From assembly GCF_002127325.2 (NCBI RefSeq), contig NC_035433.2:123534088-123598087 (forward strand): 64,000 nt of DNA. Direction: 5' to 3'. The notes under the pieces are model-generated. The model saw only the letters and a list, made by a program, of their open reading frames with translations. It was not told the origin of the DNA and ran no database searches. The DNA is from Helianthus annuus. Lineage: Eukaryota > Streptophyta > Magnoliopsida > Asterales > Asteraceae. A program made the position numbers and the translations under genes. Below are positions 1-9,520 of the stretch, piece by piece (within the stretch, counting starts at the first letter, position 1; every line of letters starts with the position of its first letter).

Positions 1-659
1 ATTGGTATTTTCCTTTTTTTTTAATTTACTTCCCTTAAATTCTTTGTTTTATGAATTAAGTGTTCATGTAAATGGTCAACTTGACTATAGCAATCCATTA
101 TGAAATTTTATAATAAATCTGATGTATATCATGGTGTTTGTAATGTATGCTTACAGGTTTTAAATCTTGAATTACAAGAGCATTGGCCAACACTTGCTAG
201 CCTAGGTGGCGACAACTTGAAATTTTGGCGTCACGAATGGGGAAAATGTGTTACTTGTGCATATTCGGTTTTCGATGAGCGCGGTTACTTTAAGGCCGCA
301 CTCTCTCTCTCTCAAGAAAAAAACAAACCTTCTTGGTGCTCTCGAGAATAGACAATCGTTTTTTGAAATGTTGAGTGAATTGAGGAAAAAAACACAGAAA
401 TAGACAATCCATGCTTTAACTTTCTGGAACAATTTTTAACTTTTTAAGTAATTTTATCATCAAACGAATATTTTCAATAATTTTCAAAAGCGAGTTGCAC
501 ATGTATACATGACAAAGCCCCTGTCATGATTAATCAATCATTAAATTAAATTTTATTTAGTTTTTTAATTTTATAAATAAGATAACAAAATTAAAAAAAC
601 AATTAAAGACAAAAAAAATACAATTAAACTAGAACAAAAAAATATCATTTAAAAATTTA
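1..659. other. AT-rich flank with one exon-like open stretch, no assigned gene
   Basis: No gene can be assigned here. A stretch from about 156 follows a TTACAG acceptor-like site and stays open in the frame of an 83-codon ORF (ATG at 100, stop at 349-351). Its middle part, about codons 20-60, has a protein-like composition (W, H and G-rich). No good splice donor follows it. It could be the tail of a gene to the left or a gene fragment. The rest is low-complexity AT-rich DNA. Confidence 0.3.
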
Positions 660-660
660 G

Positions 661-1110
661 GTAACATTGTGAAATAATATAATTTACTGTGAGACCACCC
701 GTGTAACAAACGGGTACTTAGACATTGTGAAAAATTATGTTTACGATCAATATACATAACTTTAGGATGTCAAAGAGAAGCACTCAGTTACTCTCTTATA
801 GCTCAATATCATCAGGATGTAATAAAGTATTTACGTATTAAAGTATAATTTTTTTGGTTGTTTAGCCACCTAGGTAACATTGTGAAATAATATAATTTAC
901 TGTGAGACCACCCGTGTAACACACGGGTACTTAGACATTGTGAAAAATTATGTTTACGATCAATATACATAACTTTAGGATGTCAAAGAGAAGCATTCAG
1001 TTACTCTCTTATAGCTCAATATCATCAGGATGTAATAAAGTATTTACGTATTAAAGTATAATTTTTTTTGTTGTTTAGCCACCCGTGTATTACACGGAAA
1101 CTTAGACTAG
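661..1110 (+). repeat. Tandem Helitron 3'-end repeats (2 units of 213 bp plus a final terminus)
   Basis: Two head-to-tail units (661-873 and 874-1086) differ at only a few positions. Each contains a short hairpin, ACCCGTGTAACAAACGGGT at 697-715 and its counterpart at 910-928. A third hairpin, CCGTGTATTACACGG at 1083-1097, is followed after nine bases by CTAG at 1107-1110 and then T. Hairpin, spacer of about 10 nt, CTAG and then T is the canonical plant Helitron 3' terminus. The first two units keep the hairpin but have lost CTAG, so only the last looks usable. The 5' end of any parent element was not identified. Confidence 0.65.
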
Positions 1111-1322
1111 TTTGTTAATATAATAATACCACATGAACAAACACGATAAAAGACATTGTCAAATATGGTTACCCTCTTTGGCAATTATCTGTTAAATATA
1201 TTTATTTGATCACAAATTTTCTATATTGTCAAAATGTTGCTACTCTTTTCAAATATCCTATTATATTCCACAACATGTTTTATCATTTCACATGATCACT
1301 TTCAAAATAAGCGTCCAAGTAA

Positions 1323-3167
1323 GGCCGTGGGGTATGGGGCTTGGGTTAGGGCGTGGGTTGGGGTAAAACGTCCAAGACACCACCCCGGGTGGGCTTGGGT
1401 TGGGGCGTGGCCCCTTGGGGCTTGGCTTTCAAGCCAGGCGTGGGGCGGGGGAGCAAGGTGAGTTGGCGGATTGTCATTGGCCCATTAAAAGTAGCCGTTG
1501 GGCTAGCCGTTGGGGTAGCCGTTGGGTGCTACTTTAAAAAAAATTCCTTTATAAATACTTACCACATTTAACATTTTTCTCACACAATATCAAACACATA
1601 AAACACAATATTGCCATGAGTTCTTCAAGTTATAGTGAATCGTCATCATCATCTGACGATGGTGCGGAAATATTTCTACAATCGATCGTGGCGGTGGTGA
1701 AAGCTATCGTGGAAGACGAAGACGATGAGGAAAAGACTCAACAACCTAAAGGGAGGAGAAGGTATATCGTTCGTGAACGGCACACCGCTAACGATTTGTT
1801 GGTAAGCGATTACTTCTCAGCGGAACCTAAGTATGATGAAAAAATGTTTAGGCGTCGTTTTCGTATGAGTAGAAACTTATTTTTAAGAATATCTAGAGAT
1901 CTTGAGGAGAAATATGATTATTTCCAACAAAAACCCGATGTAACCGGGCAATTAGGATTTAGTACGTGGCAAAAGGTCACGGCCGCACTTAGCCAGTTAG
2001 CGTACGACAATAGTTCGGACATTATGGATGACTATTTAAAAATGTCTGCACGTGTAGCTAGAGAAACTCTTCACAACTTTTGTTCGTGTATTCTAGAACT
2101 TTATAGGAAAAGATATTTGAGAAAGCCCTCCTTCAGTGACATGCAACAAATATTGGAACATCACGCTGATTATCATGGGCTACCCGGGATGCTAGGTAGT
2201 TTAGATTGTATGAAATGGCCCTGGGAACTTTGTCCTACCCAATGGCAAGGCGCTCACACTAGTGGATTTCACGGGGTGCCAGCCATCATGCTTGAAGCGG
2301 TTGCGTCCCAAGATCTTTGGATATGGCATGCGTTCTTCGGTATGCCAGGTTCACATAATGATATTACCATCATAAACCACTCGCCTCTTTTCAATGATCG
2401 GGTAAATGGTATAGGTCCCAAAGGAACTTTCTTTGTAAACGGGGTTGAGTACATGTACGGGTACTACCTAGTTGATGGGATTTACCCAGAGTGGGGGGTT
2501 TTCGTAAAATCGTTCACAAGACACGGTACCTTAGATCCAAAGAGATTAAAGTTTAAAAGGGTCCAGATGGCTGCACGTAAAGACGTCGAGCGAGCATTCG
2601 GTGTTTTGAAGAAAAGGTGGCGAATATTGACAATGCCTTGTCGACTATGGGACAAGGATCAGATTGGAAACGTGATGTACACATGTATCATTATTCACAA
2701 CATGATTTTGGAGGATGAAGGTAGAGCGGTCGTTACCTACTATGATGACGATGACCCCAACCAGGTAACGTAACAGACGAAGATAAAGCGGCAAATGAAT
2801 TTTTAATAAAGTTAAGGGATATACATCAGAACTTTCGAGCTGATTTGGTGGAACATGTTTCAACGATTCCTGGGTTCGAAACCGACGAAGACGACGAAGA
2901 ATGACTTTTTTTTATTTTGATAATTATTATGTATGTTTATGTATTTTTTTTAAAAAAATATGTATGTTTATTTTTTATGTAGTTATAAATATAAATATAT
3001 ATTAAAAAAAATTGTTGATGTGGCTATACCACCCGCCCAGCCACGCCCAACCCAAGCCCCAACCATACCCCTTGAAAACTTGGCTTTGGGTTGGGGATAT
3101 TCAAGATCCACGTGTCACCAAATGCCCAATCCAAGCCTCAACCCAAGCCCCACCATACCCCATGGTC
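1323..3167 (+). mobile_element. PIF/Harbinger DNA transposon, 1845 bp, with TAA target duplication
   Basis: The left end reads GGCCGTGGGGTATGGGGC and the right end, reversed, GACCATGGGGTATGGTGG, giving terminal inverted repeats of about 15-25 bp with mismatches. Both ends are flanked by TAA (1320-1322 and 3168-3170), the 3-bp TSD typical of PIF/Harbinger. Subterminal regions are rich in GGGCTTGGGTTGGGG and its complement. A TATA-like TTATAAATA lies at 1549-1557, about 60 bp before the transposase ATG. Only the DDE nuclease ORF is present. The second Harbinger protein (Myb/SANT DNA-binding) is absent, so transposition would need it supplied in trans. Confidence 0.85.
1616..2773 (+). CDS. Harbinger-type DDE transposase/nuclease (plant transposon protein family), C-terminus frameshifted
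   Basis: A 385-codon ORF of the Plant_tran/DDE_Tnp_4 nuclease family, expected to cut and join element ends in the nucleus. A low-complexity Ser/acidic N-terminus (residues 1-40) is followed by a basic patch and the nuclease fold. Likely catalytic residues are D197 (in GSLDCMKW), D287 (in YYLVDGIYP) and E325 (in DVERAFGVL). The family signature AVASQDLWIWHAFFG is intact. The ORF stops at 2771-2773, but from 2776 to 2904 another frame stays open and encodes an acidic tail ending at TGA (2902-2904) that looks like the family's normal C-terminus. This implies a small indel near 2765-2775. The catalytic core is unaffected, so a C-terminally truncated enzyme may still be made. Start chosen for its position after the TATA box and the full family length. 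Confidence 0.85.
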   Translation: MSSSSYSESSSSSDDGAEIFLQSIVAVVKAIVEDEDDEEKTQQPKGRRRYIVRERHTANDLLVSDYFSAEPKYDEKMFRRRFRMSRNLFLRISRDLEEKYDYFQQKPDVTGQLGFSTWQKVTAALSQLAYDNSSDIMDDYLKMSARVARETLHNFCSCILELYRKRYLRKPSFSDMQQILEHHADYHGLPGMLGSLDCMKWPWELCPTQWQGAHTSGFHGVPAIMLEAVASQDLWIWHAFFGMPGSHNDITIINHSPLFNDRVNGIGPKGTFFVNGVEYMYGYYLVDGIYPEWGVFVKSFTRHGTLDPKRLKFKRVQMAARKDVERAFGVLKKRWRILTMPCRLWDKDQIGNVMYTCIIIHNMILEDEGRAVVTYYDDDDPNQVT

Positions 3168-3190
3168 TAAGGTTTATATATTATGAGGAT

Positions 3191-3222
3191 GTGGGTCCTG
3201 TTAGAATTGAGACGGGACCCAC
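3191..3222. repeat. Short perfect-arm hairpin outside the Harbinger right end
   Basis: GTGGGTCC at 3191-3198 and GGACCCAC at 3215-3222 form an 8-bp stem with a 16-nt loop, about 24 bp beyond the Harbinger right TSD. It could be a small structural relic or chance. No function can be assigned. Confidence 0.4.
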
Positions 3223-3493
3223 ATTACTTATATAACTATATACAATTTCAATTTTGTAGCTGGATGCACTAGTTGTATTCCGATTCATTGGCTTGTACAT
3301 GCTTCTATTGGTGTTTTAGGTTTGTAACATTTTGAAGTTATAGAAGTTATATTAAGATTAACCATTCAGTTTGGTTAATAGACTTGTTTAACCCATATCT
3401 TTTAGTTCTTTTTTGTAAGAAAGAGGTTAAGATTGTTTGACCAGTTAATAGTTATAAATAAGACGAATCTTATGTATATGGTTGTCATTACAG

Positions 3494-3638
3494 ATTGTGT
3501 AGAGCATTGGGGACGCAGAGAAAGTTGAGACTGAATGGGGAAATCATTTGTTATCTAATGAGCGGTGAAGCTTTTGATGCAATAATGGGTATTTTGAAGA
3601 GCTGGGGTCCTAGTGGCTTGGATGATCCGTGGACCTAA
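3494..3638 (+). pseudogene. Orphan terminal exon candidate, unknown protein
   Basis: Immediately after TTACAG (AG at 3492-3493), a frame starting at 3495 is open for 47 codons and stops with TAA at 3636-3638. The composition is protein-like, containing NGEIICYLMSGEAF and ending SGLDDPWT. The downstream sequence 3639-3780 resembles a plant 3'UTR (T-rich, polyadenylation-like). I do not recognise the family. Upstream exons are not clear: a possible short open stretch follows an AG near 3259. It may be the last exon of a gene broken by the Harbinger and Helitron sequences to the left, or a fragment carried by a transposon. Confidence 0.35.
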
Positions 3639-3944
3639 TGTCACCATTACATTTTCATGTTGTAATTTTTATTCTCACCAACCCAACTATAATAGCTAAA
3701 TACGTGGAATTTGTGAATGAGAAATAGAGTTTGTTGAATATCTCTTTATGACAATATCATGTCTCTTTTATTCCTTACATCCTTCTACATGGTGTCTTGG
3801 CCTAGGTTGAGTGTGTTGTGATACAATTTGAGGTCATAACAATATGACTGTGTCACAATTTGTAGAAAATTGTGAAAACGTGAGAACCCATTACGAAAAG
3901 AAAAACATATTGGACCAGCAAATGCATCTCACATACCTTGTTAA

Positions 3945-4255
3945 GACCATGTGTAGTGGTAAGTGAAATAAATACCCCATCCTTGGGCATGAAGCGAGAC
4001 ATTGCGCCTAGTCAGCAAAGGGACTTGAAGTTAAAAATGGGTATAGTGGGGCTTGAACTCTTGCAAATTGAATCATCCATATTGAATTAAATAAAAAATA
4101 AACCATCAAAAAAATTCTATTGGCCATCCAAATTGAATCAGGCGTTTTAATTAACACGCTCAACAAAAAAAATGCCAAAAAACGCCCCAGGGGGCGGTGC
4201 AGGGGAGTGGATTAGGGCAAAAAAACGTCTCATCCCCTCCCCACTACACATCGTC
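3945..4255. mobile_element. Tourist-like (PIF/Harbinger) MITE, 311 bp
   Basis: Ends GACCATGTGTAGTGG and CCACTACACATCGTC are inverted repeats with mismatches. Both are flanked by TAA (3942-3944 and 4256-4258). There is no coding capacity. The size, the 3-bp TAA TSD and the GACCAT-type start match Tourist MITEs, and the first bases resemble the Harbinger element at 1323. Confidence 0.75.
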
Positions 4256-4724
4256 TAACTGGTTGAATAACGTAAAACACAATTTGCATCAAGCATGTGG
4301 TGGCATTAACTCATTAAGTGTACTCGAGGCATAACAAAAAGTACCCGATTTGAAAGAACCAATTAAATTGTCACACCTCACTTTTAGCAATTTTCATAAA
4401 AAAATACCCAAATCACTTAGGTGGTGTTAGAGAAGTATCCAATTCACTTTACAATTTACTATTTTCATCTCATTTTTTAGTTTTTACAACCCAACACATT
4501 GAGTAGTCGTCACCAAAATTACAAACCGAATTTGAAGCTGAAGGGTCGACGTCGATGTTAAGAGCATTCACATCCATTCCATCATTTTTTTCACCCTAAA
4601 TGACACTAAAAACCACTACATATTCTCTCTCCTTTTCAATTAAATAATATTCTTTTATACCTTTATCATTACTTTTTCTCTTTCCTGTACTCACAACCAC
4701 TTTCAAAATATATTAAAAAATTAT

Positions 4725-5024
4725 GAGTTAATTACTGTTTTCATCCCTGTGGTTTGTCAAAAATCACTATTTCAGTCCATTAGTTTAAAAATTGCGATTT
4801 CAGTCCCTATGGTTTCACTTTCGTAACCATTTCAGTCCACCTCGTAACCATTTCAGTCCCTGTACTTAACAGAATAATGGATTGAAATGGTTACGAAAGT
4901 GAAACCACAGGGACTGAAATGGTTACGAAAATGAAACCACAGGGACTGAAATCGCAATTTTTAAACTAATAGACTGAAATAGTGATTTTTGACAAACTAC
5001 AGGGACGAAAACAGTAATTAACTC
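4725..5024. mobile_element. Foldback (Mutator-like) MITE, 300 bp, 9-bp TSD
   Basis: The element starts GAGTTAATTACTG and ends CAGTAATTAACTC. The arms are inverted copies for well over 100 bp each, so the whole element is one long hairpin. It is flanked by AAAAATTAT on both sides (4716-4724 and 5025-5033), and a 9-bp TSD points to the Mutator superfamily. The arms contain the TTTCAGTCCCTGTGGTTT-type motif found again in the foldback elements inside the HMA5-like gene. Confidence 0.8.
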
Positions 5025-5274
5025 AAAAATTATAGGGGTGAACAGTGTCCCCTCAAATATACAGATAAACAGTAACATTTTCTCTCTTCTCCACTCACAA
5101 CCACTTTTATACTTTTTATATTATAAAAACTTAGTAGGTTGGATGTGAATCCTCTAAACACCCAATATACCCGAATGCCACTACCCGAGCTACGCTCCTA
5201 GTAGCATAAAGGGTTAAACACACAAACTATATATAGAACCTGAATTCAAATTAGAGAACCAAAAAGCTCAAACA

Positions 5275-6834
5275 ATGCGAATAAAGTCAATAAACCCTCT
5301 TCTTCTTCTTCATCGTTGTTCATCCAAACAACTCGATCAAATCAAAGCACAAGTCCTCACATCTCCCCACCCACACACACTCAACACACTTCTCACTTCT
5401 TTCACAAACTCACACACCCCACACTACACCTTCACTCTCTACAACCAAATGCTCCAAAACCCACACACCCACAACCATTTCACCTTCAATCTTGCTCTCA
5501 AAGCATGCTGCTTAACAAATTCCTTCATCAAAGGCCAAGAAATCCACACCCACTTGATCAAAACCGGCCATTTCTCCCACACATACATCCAAAACATACT
5601 CATCCACTTCTACGTTCTTGGAAACGACATCGTTTATGCTCATCGCGTCTTCCAGAGTGTTAACATTCCTACTGTGGTTTCATACACTTCGATTATTTCT
5701 GGGTTTTCGAAATTTGGGTTTGTAGATGAAGCTATTGGTATGTTTTGTTTGATGAGTGTTGACCATAATGTTGACCCGAATGCTAATACTCTTGTTAGTG
5801 TTTTGTCTGCTTGTGGTAATGCGAGAGGATTGAACGTTGGGAAAGCTGTTCATTGTTATTGGGTGAAGTGTTTTGATGAAGAGAATGTGATTTTTGATAA
5901 TGCTTTGTTGAATTTTTATGTGAAAGTTGGGTTAATGGAGGATGCACGCCAGATGTTTGATGAAATGCGTGAGAGAGATGTGGTGTCTTGGAGCACTATG
6001 GTGGGTGGGTTTGTGCAATGGGGGTTTTGTGAAAAGGCGGTTGCGGTTTTTAATAAGATGGTGGGAGAGGGAGCGATTAAGCCGAATGAGGCGACGTTGG
6101 TTAGTGTAGCGGGTGCTTGCGCGTCGATTGGGTCATTGAGGTTGTGTGAATCGGTGCATTTGTATGTTCGAGAAAGAGGTGATATTCCAATCGAAGGAAA
6201 CGTGGGTAATGCGTTTATAAACATGTATGCTAAATGTGGTAATGTAAGGAACGCGATCTGTGTGTTTAAAACGCTTAGATATAAGGATATGATATCTTGG
6301 AGCACGATGATTAACGGGCTTGCAATAAATGGGCTTGGACATCATGTTTTACCGTTATTCGGGCTTATGCTAGTTCATGGGGTTGCGCCGGATGATGTTA
6401 CGTTTATTAGTTTGTTAACCGCGTGCAGCCATGGTGGGCTAGTTGATGAAGGGGTGATGCTGTTTAAAGGTATGGTTGACACGTATGGCATTAATGTTCA
6501 CGAGAAGCATTGTGCGTGCGTTGTGGACTTGTATGCACGAGCTGGGCGGTTCAAAGAAGCAGAGGAGTTTGTTATGGGTATGGATATAGAACCGGATGGG
6601 CCGGTTTGGGGTGCGTTGGTTAGTGCTTGTAGGGTTCATGAGAACGAGGCGATGGTTAGACGGTTAAGTGAGACGCTTGTTGACAAAGGCATGAGTGGTG
6701 GGACTTTGTGTTTGGTGTCAAATAGTTTTGCAAGTTCAAGTAAATGGGATGAATCAATGGAGGTTAGAAATGTGATTAGTTCTTTAGGTTTGAAAAAGAT
6801 GGCTGGTTCTAGTTGGATTGAGCTTGATGTATAG
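5275..6834 (+). CDS. Pentatricopeptide repeat (PPR) protein, PLS class, E subgroup
   Basis: An intronless 519-codon ORF. PPR repeats run through most of the protein, with typical pieces such as DVVSWSTMVGGFVQWGF (around residue 238) and VGNAFINMYAKCGNVRNA. The C-terminus (about 430-519) is an E-type extension ending GLKKMAGSSWIEL. There is no DYW deaminase domain. Proteins of this class bind organellar RNA and act in C-to-U editing or RNA maturation in plastids or mitochondria, with a deaminase partner if editing is involved. The RNA target cannot be read from sequence. The ATG at 5275 follows AACA and is the first in a clean frame; the N-terminus is short for a transit peptide. Base composition changes abruptly near 5650 (C-rich before, G/T-rich after) without breaking the frame. 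The length fits the short end of the family. Confidence 0.9.
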   Translation: MRIKSINPLLLLHRCSSKQLDQIKAQVLTSPHPHTLNTLLTSFTNSHTPHYTFTLYNQMLQNPHTHNHFTFNLALKACCLTNSFIKGQEIHTHLIKTGHFSHTYIQNILIHFYVLGNDIVYAHRVFQSVNIPTVVSYTSIISGFSKFGFVDEAIGMFCLMSVDHNVDPNANTLVSVLSACGNARGLNVGKAVHCYWVKCFDEENVIFDNALLNFYVKVGLMEDARQMFDEMRERDVVSWSTMVGGFVQWGFCEKAVAVFNKMVGEGAIKPNEATLVSVAGACASIGSLRLCESVHLYVRERGDIPIEGNVGNAFINMYAKCGNVRNAICVFKTLRYKDMISWSTMINGLAINGLGHHVLPLFGLMLVHGVAPDDVTFISLLTACSHGGLVDEGVMLFKGMVDTYGINVHEKHCACVVDLYARAGRFKEAEEFVMGMDIEPDGPVWGALVSACRVHENEAMVRRLSETLVDKGMSGGTLCLVSNSFASSSKWDESMEVRNVISSLGLKKMAGSSWIELDV

Positions 6835-6860
6835 ACCAATGCTTGTATAGTGCGGGTCAA

Positions 6861-8204
6861 AACAAATAGGGGGGTTGACTTGAAAAGGTTAAATCAAACA
6901 CACTGTACCGTTAAACATCTTAAGCCAATGTGAGACTAGCCCACTTGGTAGAGACACGTATCTCAACTTTAAACTTGAGCAAAGAGAATAATTTAGAATT
7001 ACTGTTGTAAAGAAATAACATTAGCTGTTAAAAAAATTAAAATAAAAACTCAAATCTTTTGTTTAAAAAGGGTACGCTTACGAACAAATCTCAGATATAA
7101 AAAAAATCAAACCCGGCCAGATTGATAATTTTATATACAACACTAAAGCTTCTTATTTTTTTACAAAAAAATAAATAAATAAATAAAAATCCACAAAAGT
7201 CTAGAATATATTTTGAAGCTTTTCAAAATAACTTTCCTTGTAGGCCATGATGCTTATAATTTGAAAATCAACATCATTAACGATTTTCAATTTGCAAAAG
7301 GATCTCATAATTTTTTGAAAATTAACATCATTAATGTTTTTCAATTTGCAAAAGAATCTCATAATTTATGACTATTCCATATGAAGATTGGAATTTATAA
7401 TTAAAACCAAGGGTAAAAGCGTCTTGTAAAATGAGATTTGATCAAAAGTGCTTAGTTAATAACACTAAATAACTTTCAAAAAACTAATATTTAGTTTATT
7501 ATATATTCTTTAAAAACATAATAAAACTAAATAGCTTTCAAAAAACTAATATTATAAAATAATCTTTAAAAACATCTAAAAGATGACACACATGGACGAC
7601 AGCTTGAAAAAAAATTCAACACTTGATTTTAGTCACACATTAAGGTTCACATAAATGTTACAAACTGGACTTTCCGATAATTCTATAAAAAGAAAAGTTA
7701 ATATCTTATAATTTCAAGTTTCGCATACCCTAAAAATGGGTAAAGATCCTGTACAAATACCTTTATCGTATAAAACGTACGAAAGACATGAAAATGTTAA
7801 AAAAACGCGATGGCTAAAGATCCTGTACAAATAGTTTTATCGTATAAAACGTACGAAAGACATGAAAAGGTAAAAAAAATGTGCTGACATTTTCGTAATT
7901 ATTTTACTCGTAATTACCCTACAAGATCATTTGTAGGGTAATTTTGATAATTACCCTACTAGTAAAATAATTACAAAAATGTCACCACGTTTTTTTTTTT
8001 TTACTTTTTCACATCTTTCGTACGTTTTGTACGATAAGGCTATTTGTATTTGATATTTTGCCTTTTTTTAATTTGCAAATATGTTATTATTTTTACAATT
8101 GACCCTATATATTTGGAAAAAAAAAAATTTCAAATATCATATTCAAACAATCGTGAGGGACCCACATTGTAATAAAGTCGATCCCAAAACAATCCTGCTC
8201 CAAC
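6861..8204. other. AT-rich intergenic region with small repeats, no gene
   Basis: No coding region is visible. It contains a 54-bp tandem duplication (7261-7314 and 7315-7368), a diverged repeat of an ACTTTCAAAAAACTAATAT segment around 7470-7550, and the foldback element listed separately. The rest is A/T-rich spacer between the PPR gene and the duplicated arabinogalactan-peptide region. Confidence 0.7.
7826..8048. repeat. Foldback repeat with an extra copy of its left arm
   Basis: The left arm (from TACAAATAGTTTTATCGTA) and the right arm (ending CGATAAGGCTATTTGTA) are inverted repeats of roughly 90-100 bp around a centre at 7915-7960 containing GTAATTACCCTAC and its complement. The first ~55 bp of the left arm is also present in direct orientation at about 7746-7800. 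This looks like a MITE or foldback element with a partial internal duplication. No clear TSD was found. Confidence 0.6.
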
Positions 8205-8239
8205 GTTAACATTTTCGACCGTTAGGCCCAGCCACTGTT

Positions 8240-8248
8240 TATAAATAG
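8240..8248 (+). promoter_or_regulatory. TATA box of the first arabinogalactan-peptide gene
   Basis: TATAAATAG lies about 109 bp before the ATG at 8357, in a region conserved with the second gene copy (TATAAATAG at 37870-37878). The C/T-rich leader that follows is typical of a plant 5'UTR. Confidence 0.75.
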
Positions 8249-8356
8249 ATACAATCTCATCTCCATTTCCATCAAACCAATTTCTCTTCACATTTCTTCA
8301 TTCAATCACTCACATTCTCACTTTCACTCTCCAGCAAATTTCCAACTTCTAAAAAA

Positions 8357-8569
8357 ATGGCCTCATTTGGTGCACTCAAAGTCGTAATTGTCGCGCTAGT
8401 TGTTCTAGCCATCTCCTCCACAACTGTTGTTGCTAGAGAATACGTCGAGTTTTCACCCGCGCCTGCCCCTGCTCCCATGGAGGCCGGATCTGCGGTTTCA
8501 ATGACTCTTTCGATGGTGTTTGTTGCCGCTTCGATATTGATTTCGGTTGGCGGTATCATGTTCCATTAG
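8357..8569 (+). CDS. Arabinogalactan (AG) peptide, copy 1
   Basis: A 70-aa precursor. Residues 1-26 form a hydrophobic signal peptide ending in AxA-like VVA. The short mature part contains the SPAPAPAPMEAGS stretch, whose prolines would be hydroxylated and O-glycosylated. The last ~22 residues are hydrophobic and resemble a GPI-anchor signal. This is the layout of AG peptides, small cell-surface proteoglycans at the plasma membrane and wall. Copy 2 at 37998 is nearly identical but has one Ala-Pro pair fewer. The AAAAAAATGG start context is the same in both. No introns. Function beyond the family description is inference. Confidence 0.85.
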   Translation: MASFGALKVVIVALVVLAISSTTVVAREYVEFSPAPAPAPMEAGSAVSMTLSMVFVAASILISVGGIMFH

Positions 8570-9339
8570 AGATGGTGAAGTGTTTGAGAGTTGAGAGTGA
8601 TGATTTGGTTTTGTGGTTGATTGTGGTGTTGTCTTTAATTCTTTTGTCTTTTGGCCCTAATATCTAATCAGGGTTTATTATTTTATTTTATGCTGTTGCT
8701 ACTATTGAATTTATTATGAATCATATTTATTTTCTATTGCGTTTGACCCCTTTTTTATTGAATTTGTCTTATAATCTTATAATAACATTAATAGGCTAAA
8801 AATTAACAAATTCCATTATATATTTTTATTAGCTTCAAACGATGAAGTCCTTGAAAAAAAAAAGACAAAAACAAACTGATATAATTTACAACTGCTTAAA
8901 AGTTGATATAATTTACCTTATTTATTAGAAAACATTTTAAATCAAAATTAATTTAATTTTTCTTGATTTTTGAAGTGTCCCCGTGATATTAATGATATTG
9001 TGTTAACAATTTTGAAGCAGCCCCAGCTTGCTAATCATAATTTATATAATTTTTCTTGATTCTTAAAGTGTCCCCGTGATATTAATGAAATATTGTGTTA
9101 ATGAAAGCGTATTTTTTACACACAAATGGGAAAATGAATATGTTGATTTAATCTAACTATAAACATCCATGTAACATTTTATGCTGAACTAGTTAAATGC
9201 GACAAAAGTATTTAATTAAAACCTATAAATTAGCAACAATGTTGAGCTTGGATGAGTTGTACCCTTAGCTTTGGATGTTTTTCAAAAAAAATTTTGATAT
9301 GTGACATACACGTGTCAACACAAAGAAGCTATAGAAACG

Positions 9340-9520
9340 TCCATCATTGCCGGCGAACACGACGAGGAATCAAAGCGACACCGTTTTCTTCTCCGGCCAG
9401 ACAATTATTATACCATATGACGACAGCGGTGCCTAGGGTTTCACCAGAAAACACCACGGGTCGCTGTTGTGCCACCGAAAGTTTCTCTAAACCCCAATTC
9501 CATTCTATTCACCACCGCTA
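9340..9520 (+). other. 5'UTR-like GC-richer block inside the Helitron
   Basis: A block richer in GC than its surroundings, containing CCGGCGAACACGACGAGG and CTCCGGCCAG, ends in a CT-rich stretch followed by intron-like T-rich DNA. It resembles the first exon of a plant gene. A second similar block at 9849-10060 follows ATTATAG. Together with the exons further right they look like a captured gene 5' region, but no protein can be named. Confidence 0.35.

Noticed and set aside
202..432. 76-codon minus-strand frame
   Set aside because: Low-complexity, no domain, overlaps the exon-like plus-strand stretch; most likely chance.
5316..6860. Several frames on both strands inside the PPR gene
   Set aside because: Shadows of the PPR coding sequence caused by its skewed composition.
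6930..6970. Possible tRNA-like CCCACTTGGTAGAGACACG stretch
   Set aside because: It has a B-box-like look but no cloverleaf, anticodon arm or acceptor stem can be drawn.
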